Counted from the stretch's first letter, positions 1 through 9,998 are shown. The stretch: DNA of 64,000 bases from Saprospirales bacterium GYS_P2D (GCA_009833045.1 WUUP01000005.1:248001-312000), one strand, 5' to 3'. A program made the numbers and translations. The notes: a model not told the origin generated them from the letters alone.

Positions 1-1
1 T

Positions 2-2404
2 GGCATAGCTGCCACCGACTGGAGCTGGACACCATTGGTAGCAGACTTTGACAATGATGGATATCGTGATATTATCGTGACTAATGGTTTTCCTAAGGAT
101 ATCACGGATAGGGATTTTATAGATTACTATGCTGATGTGGGCTCCTATGCTGATGATGCATTTCTGAAAGATCGTATCCCTTCTGTCCAAATCGCTAACT
201 ACGCTTATCACAATCGAGGAGGACTCATATTTGATGATGTAACTGCTGATTGGGGATTGGATCAGCCGAGCTTCTCCAATGGTGCAGCATATGGAGATCT
301 GGACAATGATGGAGATCTGGATGTCGTGATCAATAATATCAATCAGCCAGCCTCTGTATATGAGAATAATAATCTGTCAAATAAAAACTGGATCAGAGTC
401 AAACTCGAAGGATCTCCGTCTAATCCACTGGGCATAGGTGCTCGACTACGAGTGTACACGGATAGTATGGGAGTCATCACTGCTGAGAACAGTATGTCTC
501 GAGGATACCTCTCATCTCACGAACCCTTTATACATATAGGTCTATCCGGTCAAGATAAGGTAGATCAGATCGAGGTGATATGGGCAGACGGCAGTCAGCA
601 AATACTACCTGAAATATCGGCTAATCAAGTCATCACGCTCAAACATACAGATGCAACTCCGATTAATAAAATTGATCAAACGACCCCTGTAGTATCAAGG
701 CCATTCGTCAGTGTAGCTGATGAGCTGGGAATAGATTACATCCATGAGGAGGAAGACTATATCGACTACAATGTCCAGCCAATGCTCCTGCACAAACTAT
801 CTCAATACGGCCCAGCCTTGGCAGTAGGAGATGTGAATGGTGATGGGGCCGAGGATGTCTTTATCGGAGGATCCCACTTCCACAAGGGAGTATTTTTAGT
901 CCAGAGAGAGGCTGGTTTTGAGCAGCAAGATTTGATTAATTATCAAGGAGCGGAAGACTATAAGTCGGAAGAGCTCGGGGCATTATTTTTTGATGCGGAT
1001 GACGATGGCGATCAAGATCTATATGTCGTACATGGAGGCTACGAATACGAAGCCAGTAATGATCAGTACATCGATAGACTCTATGTCAATGAGAATGGGC
1101 GATATAGTCATGCTAAGAATGCCCTTCCGATACTACATCAGAGTGGCTTAGCGGTCAAAGCTGCGGACTACGATGGCGATGGTGATCTCGACTTGTTCAT
1201 AGGTGGACGAGTAGTCCCAGATCAATATCCGCTACCTTCAGATAGCTATATCCTTCGCAATGATTCGCAGGATGGGACAGCAAAATTCACTAATGTAACT
1301 GCAGAAGTGGCACCAACTCTAATAGAAATAGGCATGGTGACAGACGCACTCTGGACTGACTATGATGATGATGGGCAGGTCGATCTACTGATCACTGGAG
1401 AATTTATGCCGCTTACTATTTTGCACAATAAGGACGGACAGTTCAAAGATGTGACTTCTTTAAGTGGGATCTCAGATCACATCGGTTGGTGGAATAGCAT
1501 AGTAGGCGGTGATTTTGATAATGATGGAGATACGGATTATATCTTGGGTAATGTGGGAGATAATACTCTCGCTCCAATCTCTGATGAGCATCCTGTAAAA
1601 GTATATTACAAGGATTTTGATAATAATGGTACGGGAGACTTATTCCCAGCATGTTATTTTCCTGATGAGAATGGGCAGATGGAGGAGTTTCCTTATTTCG
1701 GACGTATGGAGATCGTCAAGCAGTATAACACTATCGCTAAGCGGTACAAATTTCACAAGGAGTTAGCGACTACTCCGATGAGCGAATTCTTTAAGCCTGA
1801 AGAAATGGAAGGCGCCTTAGTCCTCTCTGCGAATACCTTTAAAACCTCCTTGATACTCAATAATGGTGACGGGACTTTTGCCATCAAGGCAATGCCCAAA
1901 ACCGTACAAAAGTCGCCGATCTATGGCATGGTCACAGAAGATATTAATCAAGACGGAGCTCTGGATGTAGTCATGGTAGGCAATGATTTTGGGATGGAGA
2001 TCTCTACTGGCCGTATGGATGCCCACAATGGATTAGTGCTTTACGGTGATGGTGCAGGAGGTTTTGAGCCCAGTAGCTTAGTAGAGTCTGGATTTGAAGT
2101 GGCTGGAGATGGCAAGGCATTAGTCTCACTCAGTCATCAGGGTGAGATGATACTTTTGGCCTCACAAAATGGGGGTCCTGTGAAAAGCTATCAAGTAGAT
2201 AAATCCTATCAAATCATAAATACCAGTCCAACTGAGACCCATGCTATTTTGACATTAGCCGATGGGCAAAAGCGGAAGAAAGAACTATATCACGGGCACT
2301 CCTATCTATCTCAGTCTACTCGAGATATCTATGTCGATCAGCGTATAAAATCGATTGAAGTATTCGAGCGTAGTGGTAAATCACGTAAGATTGAGATAGA
2401 ATAA
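2..2404 (+). CDS. FG-GAP/VCBS repeat protein with UnbV-ASPIC domain, 5' partial
   Basis: The reading frame is open from the first bases of the window (it reads ...TDWSWTPLVADFDNDG), so the true start lies upstream and the TTG at 35 is internal. The protein has many calcium-binding-type repeats of FG-GAP propellers (DFDNDG, DLDNDG, DVNGDG, DADDDG, DYDGDG, DYDDDG, DFDNDG, DINQDG). Between two propeller groups, at about residues 125-215 from the edge, sits an UnbV/ASPIC domain (WIRVKLEG, GIGARLRV, GYLSSHEP, IEVIWADG). Such CRTAC1-like proteins are exported or surface proteins in Bacteroidota, often encoded next to TonB receptors; their biochemical role is mostly unknown. The next gene, a TonB-dependent receptor, begins about 70 bases downstream on the same strand. 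Confidence 0.9.
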   Translation, partial: GIAATDWSWTPLVADFDNDGYRDIIVTNGFPKDITDRDFIDYYADVGSYADDAFLKDRIPSVQIANYAYHNRGGLIFDDVTADWGLDQPSFSNGAAYGDLDNDGDLDVVINNINQPASVYENNNLSNKNWIRVKLEGSPSNPLGIGARLRVYTDSMGVITAENSMSRGYLSSHEPFIHIGLSGQDKVDQIEVIWADGSQQILPEISANQVITLKHTDATPINKIDQTTPVVSRPFVSVADELGIDYIHEEEDYIDYNVQPMLLHKLSQYGPALAVGDVNGDGAEDVFIGGSHFHKGVFLVQREAGFEQQDLINYQGAEDYKSEELGALFFDADDDGDQDLYVVHGGYEYEASNDQYIDRLYVNENGRYSHAKNALPILHQSGLAVKAADYDGDGDLDLFIGGRVVPDQYPLPSDSYILRNDSQDGTAKFTNVTAEVAPTLIEIGMVTDALWTDYDDDGQVDLLITGEFMPLTILHNKDGQFKDVTSLSGISDHIGWWNSIVGGDFDNDGDTDYILGNVGDNTLAPISDEHPVKVYYKDFDNNGTGDLFPACYFPDENGQMEEFPYFGRMEIVKQYNTIAKRYKFHKELATTPMSEFFKPEEMEGALVLSANTFKTSLILNNGDGTFAIKAMPKTVQKSPIYGMVTEDINQDGALDVVMVGNDFGMEISTGRMDAHNGLVLYGDGAGGFEPSSLVESGFEVAGDGKALVSLSHQGEMILLASQNGGPVKSYQVDKSYQIINTSPTETHAILTLADGQKRKKELYHGHSYLSQSTRDIYVDQRIKSIEVFERSGKSRKIEIE

Positions 2405-2474
2405 GTAGTTTTTCCTTTTTGAATGAGAATTCACTTATGAAAAACTATCAGAAATGCATCACCGTCAATCAAAT

Positions 2475-4886
2475 ATGAAGCCGATGATTCCCATATTGAG
2501 AACATTGATTTCATGTTTTGTTTTGTTTTATTCAGTGACCGATGCTGTCTCACAGACCAATAGTCTGACTATTGGTGATCCTGGAGTGACAGTAGCAGAG
2601 TTGACCTGGACAGGCAAAATCTATAATAATGACTCAAATGAGCCTGTCGGAAATGCAGTCATGCGATCTGATCAAGGTGTCAATGCAGTCAGCGATCTGG
2701 ATGGACAGTTTGAGATCACGATGAGTCCCGGAACATATGAGTTTACCATATCGGCCTTAGGCTATGGTGAGCAGGCTATCTCGGTGACGGCCTATAGTTC
2801 GGCGAGGGCTGATATATCATTGGAGGTAGAGTCTATCTTAGTAGAGGAGGTGACGATAGGTGGCCAAGATGAACGTAGTGTGATCACAGAGATCACTCCA
2901 GGACTACAGCGACTGGATGCTGACGCTCTACAGGTACAGTCAAAATTTTTTGGAGAGATCGACGTACTCCGCAGTATCCAGTCGATCTCAGGAGTGACTA
3001 ATACAGGAGAGGGCGCTTCTGGATTTAATGTCAGAGGGGGTAATACCGATCAAAATCTCATCCTGCAGGATGGACATCTTATATTCAATCCTTCTCACGC
3101 TTTGGGCTTTTTCTCACTATTTCACCCAGATCTCGTAGAGCACTTAGACCTCTACAAGGGCAGTACACCTGCTAAATATGGCGGACGCCTTTCATCTGTG
3201 CTGGCTGTAGAGACTAAAGATGGAGATCGTGAGCGTCTCAAGGTCAATGGTGGTATAGGGCTCATCTCCAGCAGACTATCTGTCGAAGGTCCTATCGTCA
3301 AAGACAAGGTGTCTTTTATAGTTGGTACACGCTATAGCTATGCTGATTGGATATTTGGCCTTGTGGACAATCCTGAAGTATCTGAGAGTAGTGCTTTTTT
3401 CAACGATGTGACGGCTAAGATCAGCGGGCGCATCACTCCGACGACCAGTATTGGTGGGAGTTTTCTCCGTAGCAAGGATGATTTTCAATTGGGCTCAGAA
3501 GCTCGTTTTGATTACTCTACGGTCTCGGGAGAGGCATTTCTTAAGCAGCTTATAGGAGATAAAGCTAATCTCACACTCAATGTCAATAAAGGAAGATATG
3601 AGAGCTCTCTTTATGACCTGAAGGGTAATGATCAATCAAAATTCACTAATGCTATCGACTACATCCGGTCAAAGGCTGATGTGTTAGTCTCAGCTACCGA
3701 TCGAGTCAAGCTCAATGCTGGCGTGGATCTAAATATCTATGATGTCAGTCCTGGTGTCATAGAGCCTCAAAATATGTCTATCGTCATACCTGATGAGCTC
3801 GAGCGAGAGAAGGGTAGAGAGCTATCCGGATATGTGGAGTCACAGTTTACTTTTTCTGATCGACTGGAGATGTCGCTGGGAGGGAGATATACACAGTTTA
3901 GTAATATTGGTCCCGGCTCGTCCTATACTTATCCTGAAGGATCTATCAAGACAGAGTCTAATATCACTGGCGTAGTATCATATGCGGACGGCGAGACGAT
4001 AGCGAGTTATTCGGGATTTGAGCCGAGGGCATCGCTTAAGTACGATATAGATGATAATACGACCGTCAAAGGAGGCTACTCTCGTGTCTATCAATATCTG
4101 GCCCAGATATCCAATACGGCCTCAGCTACTCCAATTGACATCTGGCAGCTTTCAAACGAGTTCATAGAGCCGGCTTGGTCTGATAATTTTTCGGTAGGAT
4201 TATTTAAGATCCTTGATAAGAAGTATAGTGGCTCCATTGAGGCATTTTATCGTAAGTCTGATAATATACTCGACTATAGGGATTTTGCGATACTACTGCT
4301 CAACGATCACGTCGAGACAGAGCTGGTAGTGGGTAATGCGGTCTCTTATGGTTTTGAGCTCAATGCTCAAAAGTCTGTAGGTGATTTCACTTGGAATCTC
4401 AACTATACCTACTCAAGCTCGCAGCGTCAGATCACTCCATCAGAGACTCAGGTCGGAGTCAATCGTGGTGAGTGGTTTTCGTCAAACTATGACATCCCAC
4501 ATGTGTTTAATCTGAACATGGTCAAAAAATGGAACAAGTCTGATCTATCAGTAAACTTCACGTATAGAAGCGGAAGACCGACGACAGCACCTGTTAGTTC
4601 ATTCACTACTGACAATGTGCTCAATATCCCGATCTACTCTGATCGAAACAAATTCAGAGTGCCAGCTTTTCATCGACTTGATATCGCCTATACTTTAGGC
4701 CCATACGAAGCTAAAAATGGTAGATTTGACCATAGTATCACCTTATCAGTGTACAATCTCTATAGCCGTAGGAATGCATATTCGGTCTACTTTAGACAAA
4801 ATCCTTTTGAGAGTGTTAAGGCTATCAGAGTAGCTACATTAGGATCTATTTTCCCTGCTATTACCTTCAACTTCAACCTGAAATAG
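2475..4886 (+). CDS. TonB-dependent receptor with carboxypeptidase-regulatory-like domain
   Basis: This outer-membrane protein would take up an unknown ligand using energy from TonB. I chose the ATG at 2475 because it gives a clean signal peptide (MKPMIPILRTLISCF...VSQ); an in-frame ATG at 2454 adds seven residues. About residues 45-115 form a CarboxypepD_reg-like beta-sandwich (NEPVGNAV, SDLDGQFEI, LGYGEQAI). A plug domain follows at about 150-245 (GFNVRGGNTDQNLILQDG, YKGSTPAKYGGRLSSV), then a beta-barrel ending in FNFNLK. The length of 803 residues fits this receptor type. A DUF4249 lipoprotein gene follows after two bases. That pairing recurs in Bacteroidota, so the lipoprotein is a likely partner. 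The substrate cannot be told from the sequence. Confidence 0.92.
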   Translation: MKPMIPILRTLISCFVLFYSVTDAVSQTNSLTIGDPGVTVAELTWTGKIYNNDSNEPVGNAVMRSDQGVNAVSDLDGQFEITMSPGTYEFTISALGYGEQAISVTAYSSARADISLEVESILVEEVTIGGQDERSVITEITPGLQRLDADALQVQSKFFGEIDVLRSIQSISGVTNTGEGASGFNVRGGNTDQNLILQDGHLIFNPSHALGFFSLFHPDLVEHLDLYKGSTPAKYGGRLSSVLAVETKDGDRERLKVNGGIGLISSRLSVEGPIVKDKVSFIVGTRYSYADWIFGLVDNPEVSESSAFFNDVTAKISGRITPTTSIGGSFLRSKDDFQLGSEARFDYSTVSGEAFLKQLIGDKANLTLNVNKGRYESSLYDLKGNDQSKFTNAIDYIRSKADVLVSATDRVKLNAGVDLNIYDVSPGVIEPQNMSIVIPDELEREKGRELSGYVESQFTFSDRLEMSLGGRYTQFSNIGPGSSYTYPEGSIKTESNITGVVSYADGETIASYSGFEPRASLKYDIDDNTTVKGGYSRVYQYLAQISNTASATPIDIWQLSNEFIEPAWSDNFSVGLFKILDKKYSGSIEAFYRKSDNILDYRDFAILLLNDHVETELVVGNAVSYGFELNAQKSVGDFTWNLNYTYSSSQRQITPSETQVGVNRGEWFSSNYDIPHVFNLNMVKKWNKSDLSVNFTYRSGRPTTAPVSSFTTDNVLNIPIYSDRNKFRVPAFHRLDIAYTLGPYEAKNGRFDHSITLSVYNLYSRRNAYSVYFRQNPFESVKAIRVATLGSIFPAITFNFNLK

Positions 4887-4888
4887 AC

Positions 4889-5968
4889 ATGTCAGACAAA
4901 ATATATAAAGTAAAATATCTGCCTCTCGTCCTTTTAGCATGCGCTATTATTATCGGTCTATATTCATGCATAGATGAGATAGGCCTCAATGTAGACACAG
5001 AGCAGCGATCAGTCGTAGTAAATGGTTTTGTGACTGACAGTTTGGGAGACTATAGAGTACAGCTCTCGGAGAGCTCCGTCATCGGTATAGGCAATGATAA
5101 TATCCTCACTCCGATCAATAATGCTACAGTCCAGATCATGGACACTGATGGAGGCAGTCGCTCCTATACTGCATCCGTGGATGAAGAGGGAGTGTATATA
5201 CTCAGCGATTTTGAGGCAGTAGAGGGCAAAGCATATTTCATCGATATCATCTTAGCGGATGGTCGACACTATCGATCCCAGCCTCAGACACTACGTGGCA
5301 ATAGTACCATTGAGTCTGTGGCATTTGATGTAGAGGAGAGCACATTTAGAAACAATGCCGGCGAGCTCGTCACAGAAAATAGAATCACTGCTAAGATCTC
5401 CTCAGATATAACCGGTACTGATGTGCCGCCATATCTCCGATGGAGAGTCGAGGGCGAGTATCAGATACAAGAGGCTTACCCGATGGCTCTTAATCCTAAG
5501 AAGTGTTATGTCAAGGTCAATCTGGATATTAATGATATCCGTATCCTCGATGCGACTGAGGTCAATGGTGATGTACTTTTTGAGCAAGAGATCGCAGAGA
5601 CGGAGTATGATTTCCGATTTGGAGAGCAGTTTTGTTTTCACATTTATCAGTTTTCTATCAGTCAGGAGGAGTATGAGTATTGGCGCACGGTCAGAGAGTT
5701 GATCGATATTGATGGTAGCTTATTCGATCCTCCTCCTGGTACAGTGATAGGCAATCTTTATAATGTCGATGATCGAAATGATGTGCCGGTGGGATACTTT
5801 TCAGTGGCATCTGTATTTTTGCAGCGAGCCTTTATTAATACTAATGAGCTCGAGGTATCGGTACGAGATAAGTGCTCTGGCTTCAGATTCAATGTTCCTT
5901 TTGGATGTATGAATTGCCTGGATATCACGAATAGTACTACCGTACGACCATCTTACTGGGAGATATAA
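4889..5968 (+). CDS. DUF4249 family lipoprotein
   Basis: The 359-residue protein starts with a lipoprotein signal ending in LYSC, with the likely lipidated Cys at residue 27. The mature part resembles DUF4249: an early beta-rich stretch (SVVVNGFVTDSLGDYRVQLSE), a domain like a carboxypeptidase regulatory fold, and a conserved late segment with several cysteines (DKCSGFRFNVPFGCMNCLD). The function of DUF4249 is unknown. Members are usually encoded right after a TonB receptor, as here with two bases between the genes, which suggests a surface or periplasmic accessory for that receptor. Family assignment is from recalled sequence character, not a search. Confidence 0.8.
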   Translation: MSDKIYKVKYLPLVLLACAIIIGLYSCIDEIGLNVDTEQRSVVVNGFVTDSLGDYRVQLSESSVIGIGNDNILTPINNATVQIMDTDGGSRSYTASVDEEGVYILSDFEAVEGKAYFIDIILADGRHYRSQPQTLRGNSTIESVAFDVEESTFRNNAGELVTENRITAKISSDITGTDVPPYLRWRVEGEYQIQEAYPMALNPKKCYVKVNLDINDIRILDATEVNGDVLFEQEIAETEYDFRFGEQFCFHIYQFSISQEEYEYWRTVRELIDIDGSLFDPPPGTVIGNLYNVDDRNDVPVGYFSVASVFLQRAFINTNELEVSVRDKCSGFRFNVPFGCMNCLDITNSTTVRPSYWEI

Positions 5969-5974
5969 GCTTAA

Positions 5975-7459
5975 GTGAATAAAATACCATATCATCATCT
6001 GAAGACTAATAGGGCCAGTGTCGCCATACTCGTGATGATGTGTATAGTAATACTCAGTCGATGTGAGTCACCCCAAGATGCAGGAGATGTGCCCCATACC
6101 TATATCGGAGAATCAGCTGATATCGCACTCTCTCAACGGGCCTGTGGGTCCTGTCATCAGTATGTCGGACCCGAGATGCTCGATAGAGTGTCATGGCCCA
6201 GAGTCCTGAGTGTGATGAGAGATAAGATGGGCAAGGTCGGCATGACATTGACTACTGAAGAGTGGGCACGATTAAGAAATTTTTATACTCAAAATGCTGA
6301 GCCTGTCTTTTATTCGGTTCCAGCCCAATCAATCCCCCCTATACAGTGCTTATTTGAGCGGGAGATGGTCACTCATGTGGAGGTTTCCTTAGCATGTACT
6401 ATGATAGAGTATGTGTCATCGATAGATCGCATCATAGTCGGGACATCTGCAGGTCGACTTTATGAGCTAGGCAGTGCAGCTCTTATTGAGATCTGTGATA
6501 TACAGAATATTCCGATTGATATAGACACTATTAGCGGTGATAGCCTATATCTATTGACCATGGGTAGTCTACGACCGTCTAATGCACCTACTGGTCAGCT
6601 GCTGAGATGGAGCTATGACGACTGCGATGCAAGTGTCATTGTTGATAGTTTGATAAGGCCAATACATTTTTCCGTCACCGATATGGATCAGGTTTTGATT
6701 TCTTCATTTGGATCGACGGTAGATACTGTGGCGACTGGTGGTTTGCTAAGTATTGATATGCTGGCATCGGATGAGTCGGTCATAGATGAGCTGCCTGGTG
6801 CTATGCAGACAGAGCCGATAGAGATCGCAGTGGGTGAGCAGGGAGTGATAGGACTTTTTTCTCAAGGCAATGAGATGCTAAAACTCTATACATGGGATGA
6901 TGAAAACATTGTACAGTCCAGAGTTTTACTAAGCTTTTCTCCAGTGTATGGGACTAATAGCTTTGATCTGGCTGACGTCAATGGTGATGGCCACCTCGAT
7001 ATCCTCGTGACACATGGGGACAATGATGACTACTCTAAAATCTATAAACCCTATCATGGTATACGTATCTATCAAAACGATGGGCAGTTTAATTTTACAG
7101 AAGTGCATCATACCCGGATCAATGGAGCCTCCAAAGTCAAAGCTGCTGATTTTGATCTGGATGGTGATATGGATTTTATATGTTTAGCAATGTATCCGGA
7201 TCTTTTCAATCGTGCATGGGAGTCTCTCTTATATTTTGAAAATCTGGGTGATGCAAATTTTAGGATGTCAAGAATGACCGAAGAACCACAGGCCAACTGG
7301 ATACTCATGGAGGTCGCAGATATAGATAGTGATGGAGATATGGATATTGTCACTGCGGCTAATCCCAATATTGGTTCAGCTAAACCAGCTACACTCCAGC
7401 AAAAATGGAGTGAGAGTCCTGTATCTCTGGGAGTATTCACGAATACTACTCTTCATTAA
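5975..7459 (+). CDS. c-type heme plus FG-GAP repeat lipoprotein
   Basis: The protein has 494 residues with a GTG start seven bases after the DUF4249 stop. That start gives a basic N-region and a hydrophobic segment ending at Cys30 (ILSRC), a possible lipidation site, although Arg at -1 is unusual. A single heme-binding motif, CGSCH, lies at 57-61, and Met85 in DKMG is a candidate distal ligand, so residues 50-105 look like a small monoheme cytochrome c. The rest is propeller-like with FG-GAP-type repeats in the C-terminal half (DVNGDGHLD, DFDLDGDMD, DIDSDGDMD). The likely location is periplasmic or at the outer membrane. A redox role is inferred from the heme motif only. It appears to be the fourth gene of the receptor cluster. 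Confidence 0.8.
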   Translation: MNKIPYHHLKTNRASVAILVMMCIVILSRCESPQDAGDVPHTYIGESADIALSQRACGSCHQYVGPEMLDRVSWPRVLSVMRDKMGKVGMTLTTEEWARLRNFYTQNAEPVFYSVPAQSIPPIQCLFEREMVTHVEVSLACTMIEYVSSIDRIIVGTSAGRLYELGSAALIEICDIQNIPIDIDTISGDSLYLLTMGSLRPSNAPTGQLLRWSYDDCDASVIVDSLIRPIHFSVTDMDQVLISSFGSTVDTVATGGLLSIDMLASDESVIDELPGAMQTEPIEIAVGEQGVIGLFSQGNEMLKLYTWDDENIVQSRVLLSFSPVYGTNSFDLADVNGDGHLDILVTHGDNDDYSKIYKPYHGIRIYQNDGQFNFTEVHHTRINGASKVKAADFDLDGDMDFICLAMYPDLFNRAWESLLYFENLGDANFRMSRMTEEPQANWILMEVADIDSDGDMDIVTAANPNIGSAKPATLQQKWSESPVSLGVFTNTTLH

Positions 7460-7461
7460 TA

Positions 7462-7478
7462 CTGATATCTGATATCAG
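7462..7478 (+). repeat. 17-bp perfect palindrome in the leader of the type B T9SS cargo gene
   Basis: CTGATATC-T-GATATCAG has eight-base arms around a single T. It lies three bases after the stop of the heme/FG-GAP gene and about 75 bases before the next start. It could be an operator or a small hairpin. GATATC is common in this genome's coding sequence, which weakens the case. Confidence 0.35.
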
Positions 7479-7554
7479 GGGTCAAAAGATCTCTTGATAT
7501 TCTATATCTTAGGATATCTCCACTGTTTCACCATTTGACGACATTTATTGATCG

Positions 7555-8916
7555 ATGAGAATGCTATTGTTTATCTGCTGCCTTTTATGCGCTGAGCTGA
7601 CTGCTCAGAGCGCTGGACTGCAGTGGATACAGGACATAGTAGCATATGTGGAGGAGGAGACCGACTGGTGTGATCGCTGCGAATGGGTCAACCCCTCGAT
7701 CACAGAAGTCCATATCAATGATAGTAAATACATATTTCTCAGATATAGCTGCTCGATCAAGCAGGGATTCGCTCGGATGTATGACCTTGACGGAAATATC
7801 ATCAGCGAATGTGTCAATACTGATGGTGAGACGGAATGTGTTTTTGCATTTAATGCTTTTAGCGTCTTTACATTAGCTGAGCAGATCATCCCGATTTGGG
7901 ATTGTCGTAGAGGCTATGAATGTGATTTTGCGAAAGCATACGGATTAGAAAACCGAGTCTATCTCGATGTGGATGAATCTCAATGTGCTGATGGGATCAA
8001 GCGTCTCAGTGTCATAGACGAGTATACCTCCTATCGCTGGCTACGAGATGACGAGGAGATCATGACGGGCATGCCTGAGATATCTGTCGATATAGGTGGT
8101 CAATATGCTGTAGAACTCACTGACGATAATGGATGTATGCTGACAGCTGATATTGAGATCCCTGATATCAATGAACTCATCGTAGACATTAAAGGTCCCA
8201 CTTTTGTCTGTCCGGAGGAAGAGTTTGTCCTGAGCACCGGAGTGTATGATAGCTATAGCTGGAGTACAGGGGATGATAGTCTTATGATCACGAGTCGAGA
8301 GACGGGAGATTTTGATCTCATGGTCCAGAGTGCCGATGGGTGTGCTGGCTTTGCATCATTTTCCGTGAGGACATATGATCTGCCAAGGGTAGATATGAAT
8401 ATATCACCTGCTCTCCCTGTGGAGGGAGACAGAGTGACTGTCGATATAGGAGAGTCCCCTGATATAGAGATGATACGGTGGATAGCTAATGCATCTATAG
8501 ACTGCGACACCTGCACACTGATGAGCTATCAGCCAAGATCATCAGAAATACTGACTCTCAGACTCATAGACGTTAATGGATGTACATCTACCTATGAGAC
8601 AGAGATCGTCCTCGAGGAGATCGCACTCGAGTCCTATGCGCCAAACGCTATAAGGTATGGAAGTCCTGAAAACGGACGATTCACCATATTCGGACAGCAA
8701 AATCTGGAGCTTATAGAGCGCTTATCTATCTACGACCGCTGGGGTGGAGAGGTATACGAGGCCACCGGTATACCTCCTAATCAAGTCGAGATAGGATGGG
8801 ATGGTCAGCTCAATGGTCAGCTGCTCAATCCAGGGGTCTATGTATATCGAGCCGTACTCCTATATCGGAATGGAGAGAAAAAAACCATCTCGGGAGATGT
8901 CCTTCTCATTCATTAG
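7555..8916 (+). CDS. Secreted protein with gliding-motility-type (T9SS type B) C-terminal domain
   Basis: The 453-residue protein has a signal peptide (MRMLLFICCLLCAELTAQS) and a central region of Ig/PKD-like beta domains with paired cysteines (residues about 140-370; DNGCML, CPEEEFVLSTG, YSWSTGD, DVNGC). The last 90 residues match the CHU_C/gliding motility C-terminal domain: LERLSIYDRWGGEVYE-like segment, GWDGQLNGQLLNPGVYVYR and a final strand. This type B sorting domain directs export through the type IX system. An early Cys-rich stretch (CDRCEW) is not assigned. The gene ends overlapping the 3' end of trhO on the opposite strand by four bases. The adhesin or enzyme role of the mature part is unknown. 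Confidence 0.85.
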   Translation: MRMLLFICCLLCAELTAQSAGLQWIQDIVAYVEEETDWCDRCEWVNPSITEVHINDSKYIFLRYSCSIKQGFARMYDLDGNIISECVNTDGETECVFAFNAFSVFTLAEQIIPIWDCRRGYECDFAKAYGLENRVYLDVDESQCADGIKRLSVIDEYTSYRWLRDDEEIMTGMPEISVDIGGQYAVELTDDNGCMLTADIEIPDINELIVDIKGPTFVCPEEEFVLSTGVYDSYSWSTGDDSLMITSRETGDFDLMVQSADGCAGFASFSVRTYDLPRVDMNISPALPVEGDRVTVDIGESPDIEMIRWIANASIDCDTCTLMSYQPRSSEILTLRLIDVNGCTSTYETEIVLEEIALESYAPNAIRYGSPENGRFTIFGQQNLELIERLSIYDRWGGEVYEATGIPPNQVEIGWDGQLNGQLLNPGVYVYRAVLLYRNGEKKTISGDVLLIH

Positions 8917-9953
8917 CTGATATCTACAGATTCTTTAGCCGCCTTATAGCGCCCTTTGCCAAATTTAGTCCCGTTAAATTCAATTGTGCCTTTTAGCTCA
9001 TCACGTTGTTCTTCAGGCAGCTTGTTGAAGTCTTCACACTTATTGGAGCAGCAGCCACTATATTCCTCGGTGCACTTCTCACACTGAATGAATAGGATAT
9101 GGCATGCGTCGTTAGCACAGTTAGTATGCGTATCGCAGGGCTCACCACACTGGTGACACTTAGCTATGATGTCCTCTGAGATCCGCTCTCCGAGACGATC
9201 ATCAAAAACGAAGTTCTTGCCGATGAATTTATTTTCGATACCATATTCTTTGGCTTTGCGAGCATACTCGATGATCCCACCATCTACCTGAAATAGATTA
9301 TCAAAGCCTCTGTGTTTGAAATAGGCTGTAGCCTTCTCACATCGGATGCCGCCGGTGCAGTACATGATGACATCTTTATCTCGATTTTCTTCCAGGATCT
9401 CCTCTACGATAGGGAGTGACTCTCTGAATGTCTCTACATCTGGCTTGATGGCCCCTTTAAAGTGGCCTACCTCATGCTCATAGTGATTTCGCATATCGAT
9501 CATGATAGTGTTGCCATTTTCGACCATTTCATTGAGCTCGAGTGCGTTGATATGTCTACCATTATCTGTGACATCAAAGTTTTCATCTTCGATACCATCA
9601 GCGACGATCTTCTTGCGGATTTTGATGGCTAACTTGAAGAATGATTTTCCATCATCTTCGATGGCGATATTGAGCCGACAGTTTTCTAAGAAGGTGATCT
9701 CATTAAGTTTTACCCTGAATGCATTGAGATGAGCAGAGGGTACAGAGATCTGACCATTGATCCCCTCATGAGCTACATATATCCGACCTAATACGTCGAT
9801 GTCGGCAAGCATCAGATAGAGATGATCTCTGAATAATCGCACATTGCCGATACGAGCATACTTATAAAATGATATAGTCTTTCGTGGAATAGTAGATTCA
9901 GCGATCTGCTGTTTGAGTAGTCTACTGTCTACTCGATTATGGAGTCCTTTCAT
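8913..9953 (-). CDS. trhO: tRNA uridine(34) hydroxylase TrhO (rhodanese-related, YceA family)
   Basis: TrhO makes 5-hydroxyuridine at position 34 of certain tRNAs in the cytoplasm. The 346-residue protein has the typical order: an N-terminal acylphosphatase-like domain (about 25-115), a rhodanese domain (about 135-235) with the active-site loop CTGGIRC at 199-205, and a C-terminal Cys-rich zinc-binding part (CHQCGEPC, CANDAC, CEKC, CCSNKC). The start at 9953 is 46 bases from a good -7 element. It is encoded alone, tail to tail with the type B T9SS cargo gene. Confidence 0.95.
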   Translation of the reverse strand: MKGLHNRVDSRLLKQQIAESTIPRKTISFYKYARIGNVRLFRDHLYLMLADIDVLGRIYVAHEGINGQISVPSAHLNAFRVKLNEITFLENCRLNIAIEDDGKSFFKLAIKIRKKIVADGIEDENFDVTDNGRHINALELNEMVENGNTIMIDMRNHYEHEVGHFKGAIKPDVETFRESLPIVEEILEENRDKDVIMYCTGGIRCEKATAYFKHRGFDNLFQVDGGIIEYARKAKEYGIENKFIGKNFVFDDRLGERISEDIIAKCHQCGEPCDTHTNCANDACHILFIQCEKCTEEYSGCCSNKCEDFNKLPEEQRDELKGTIEFNGTKFGKGRYKAAKESVDIS

Positions 9954-9998
9954 GTTGTTGTTTTTAGCTCAATTGCAGGTTGAGTAAAAATGAGAGTG

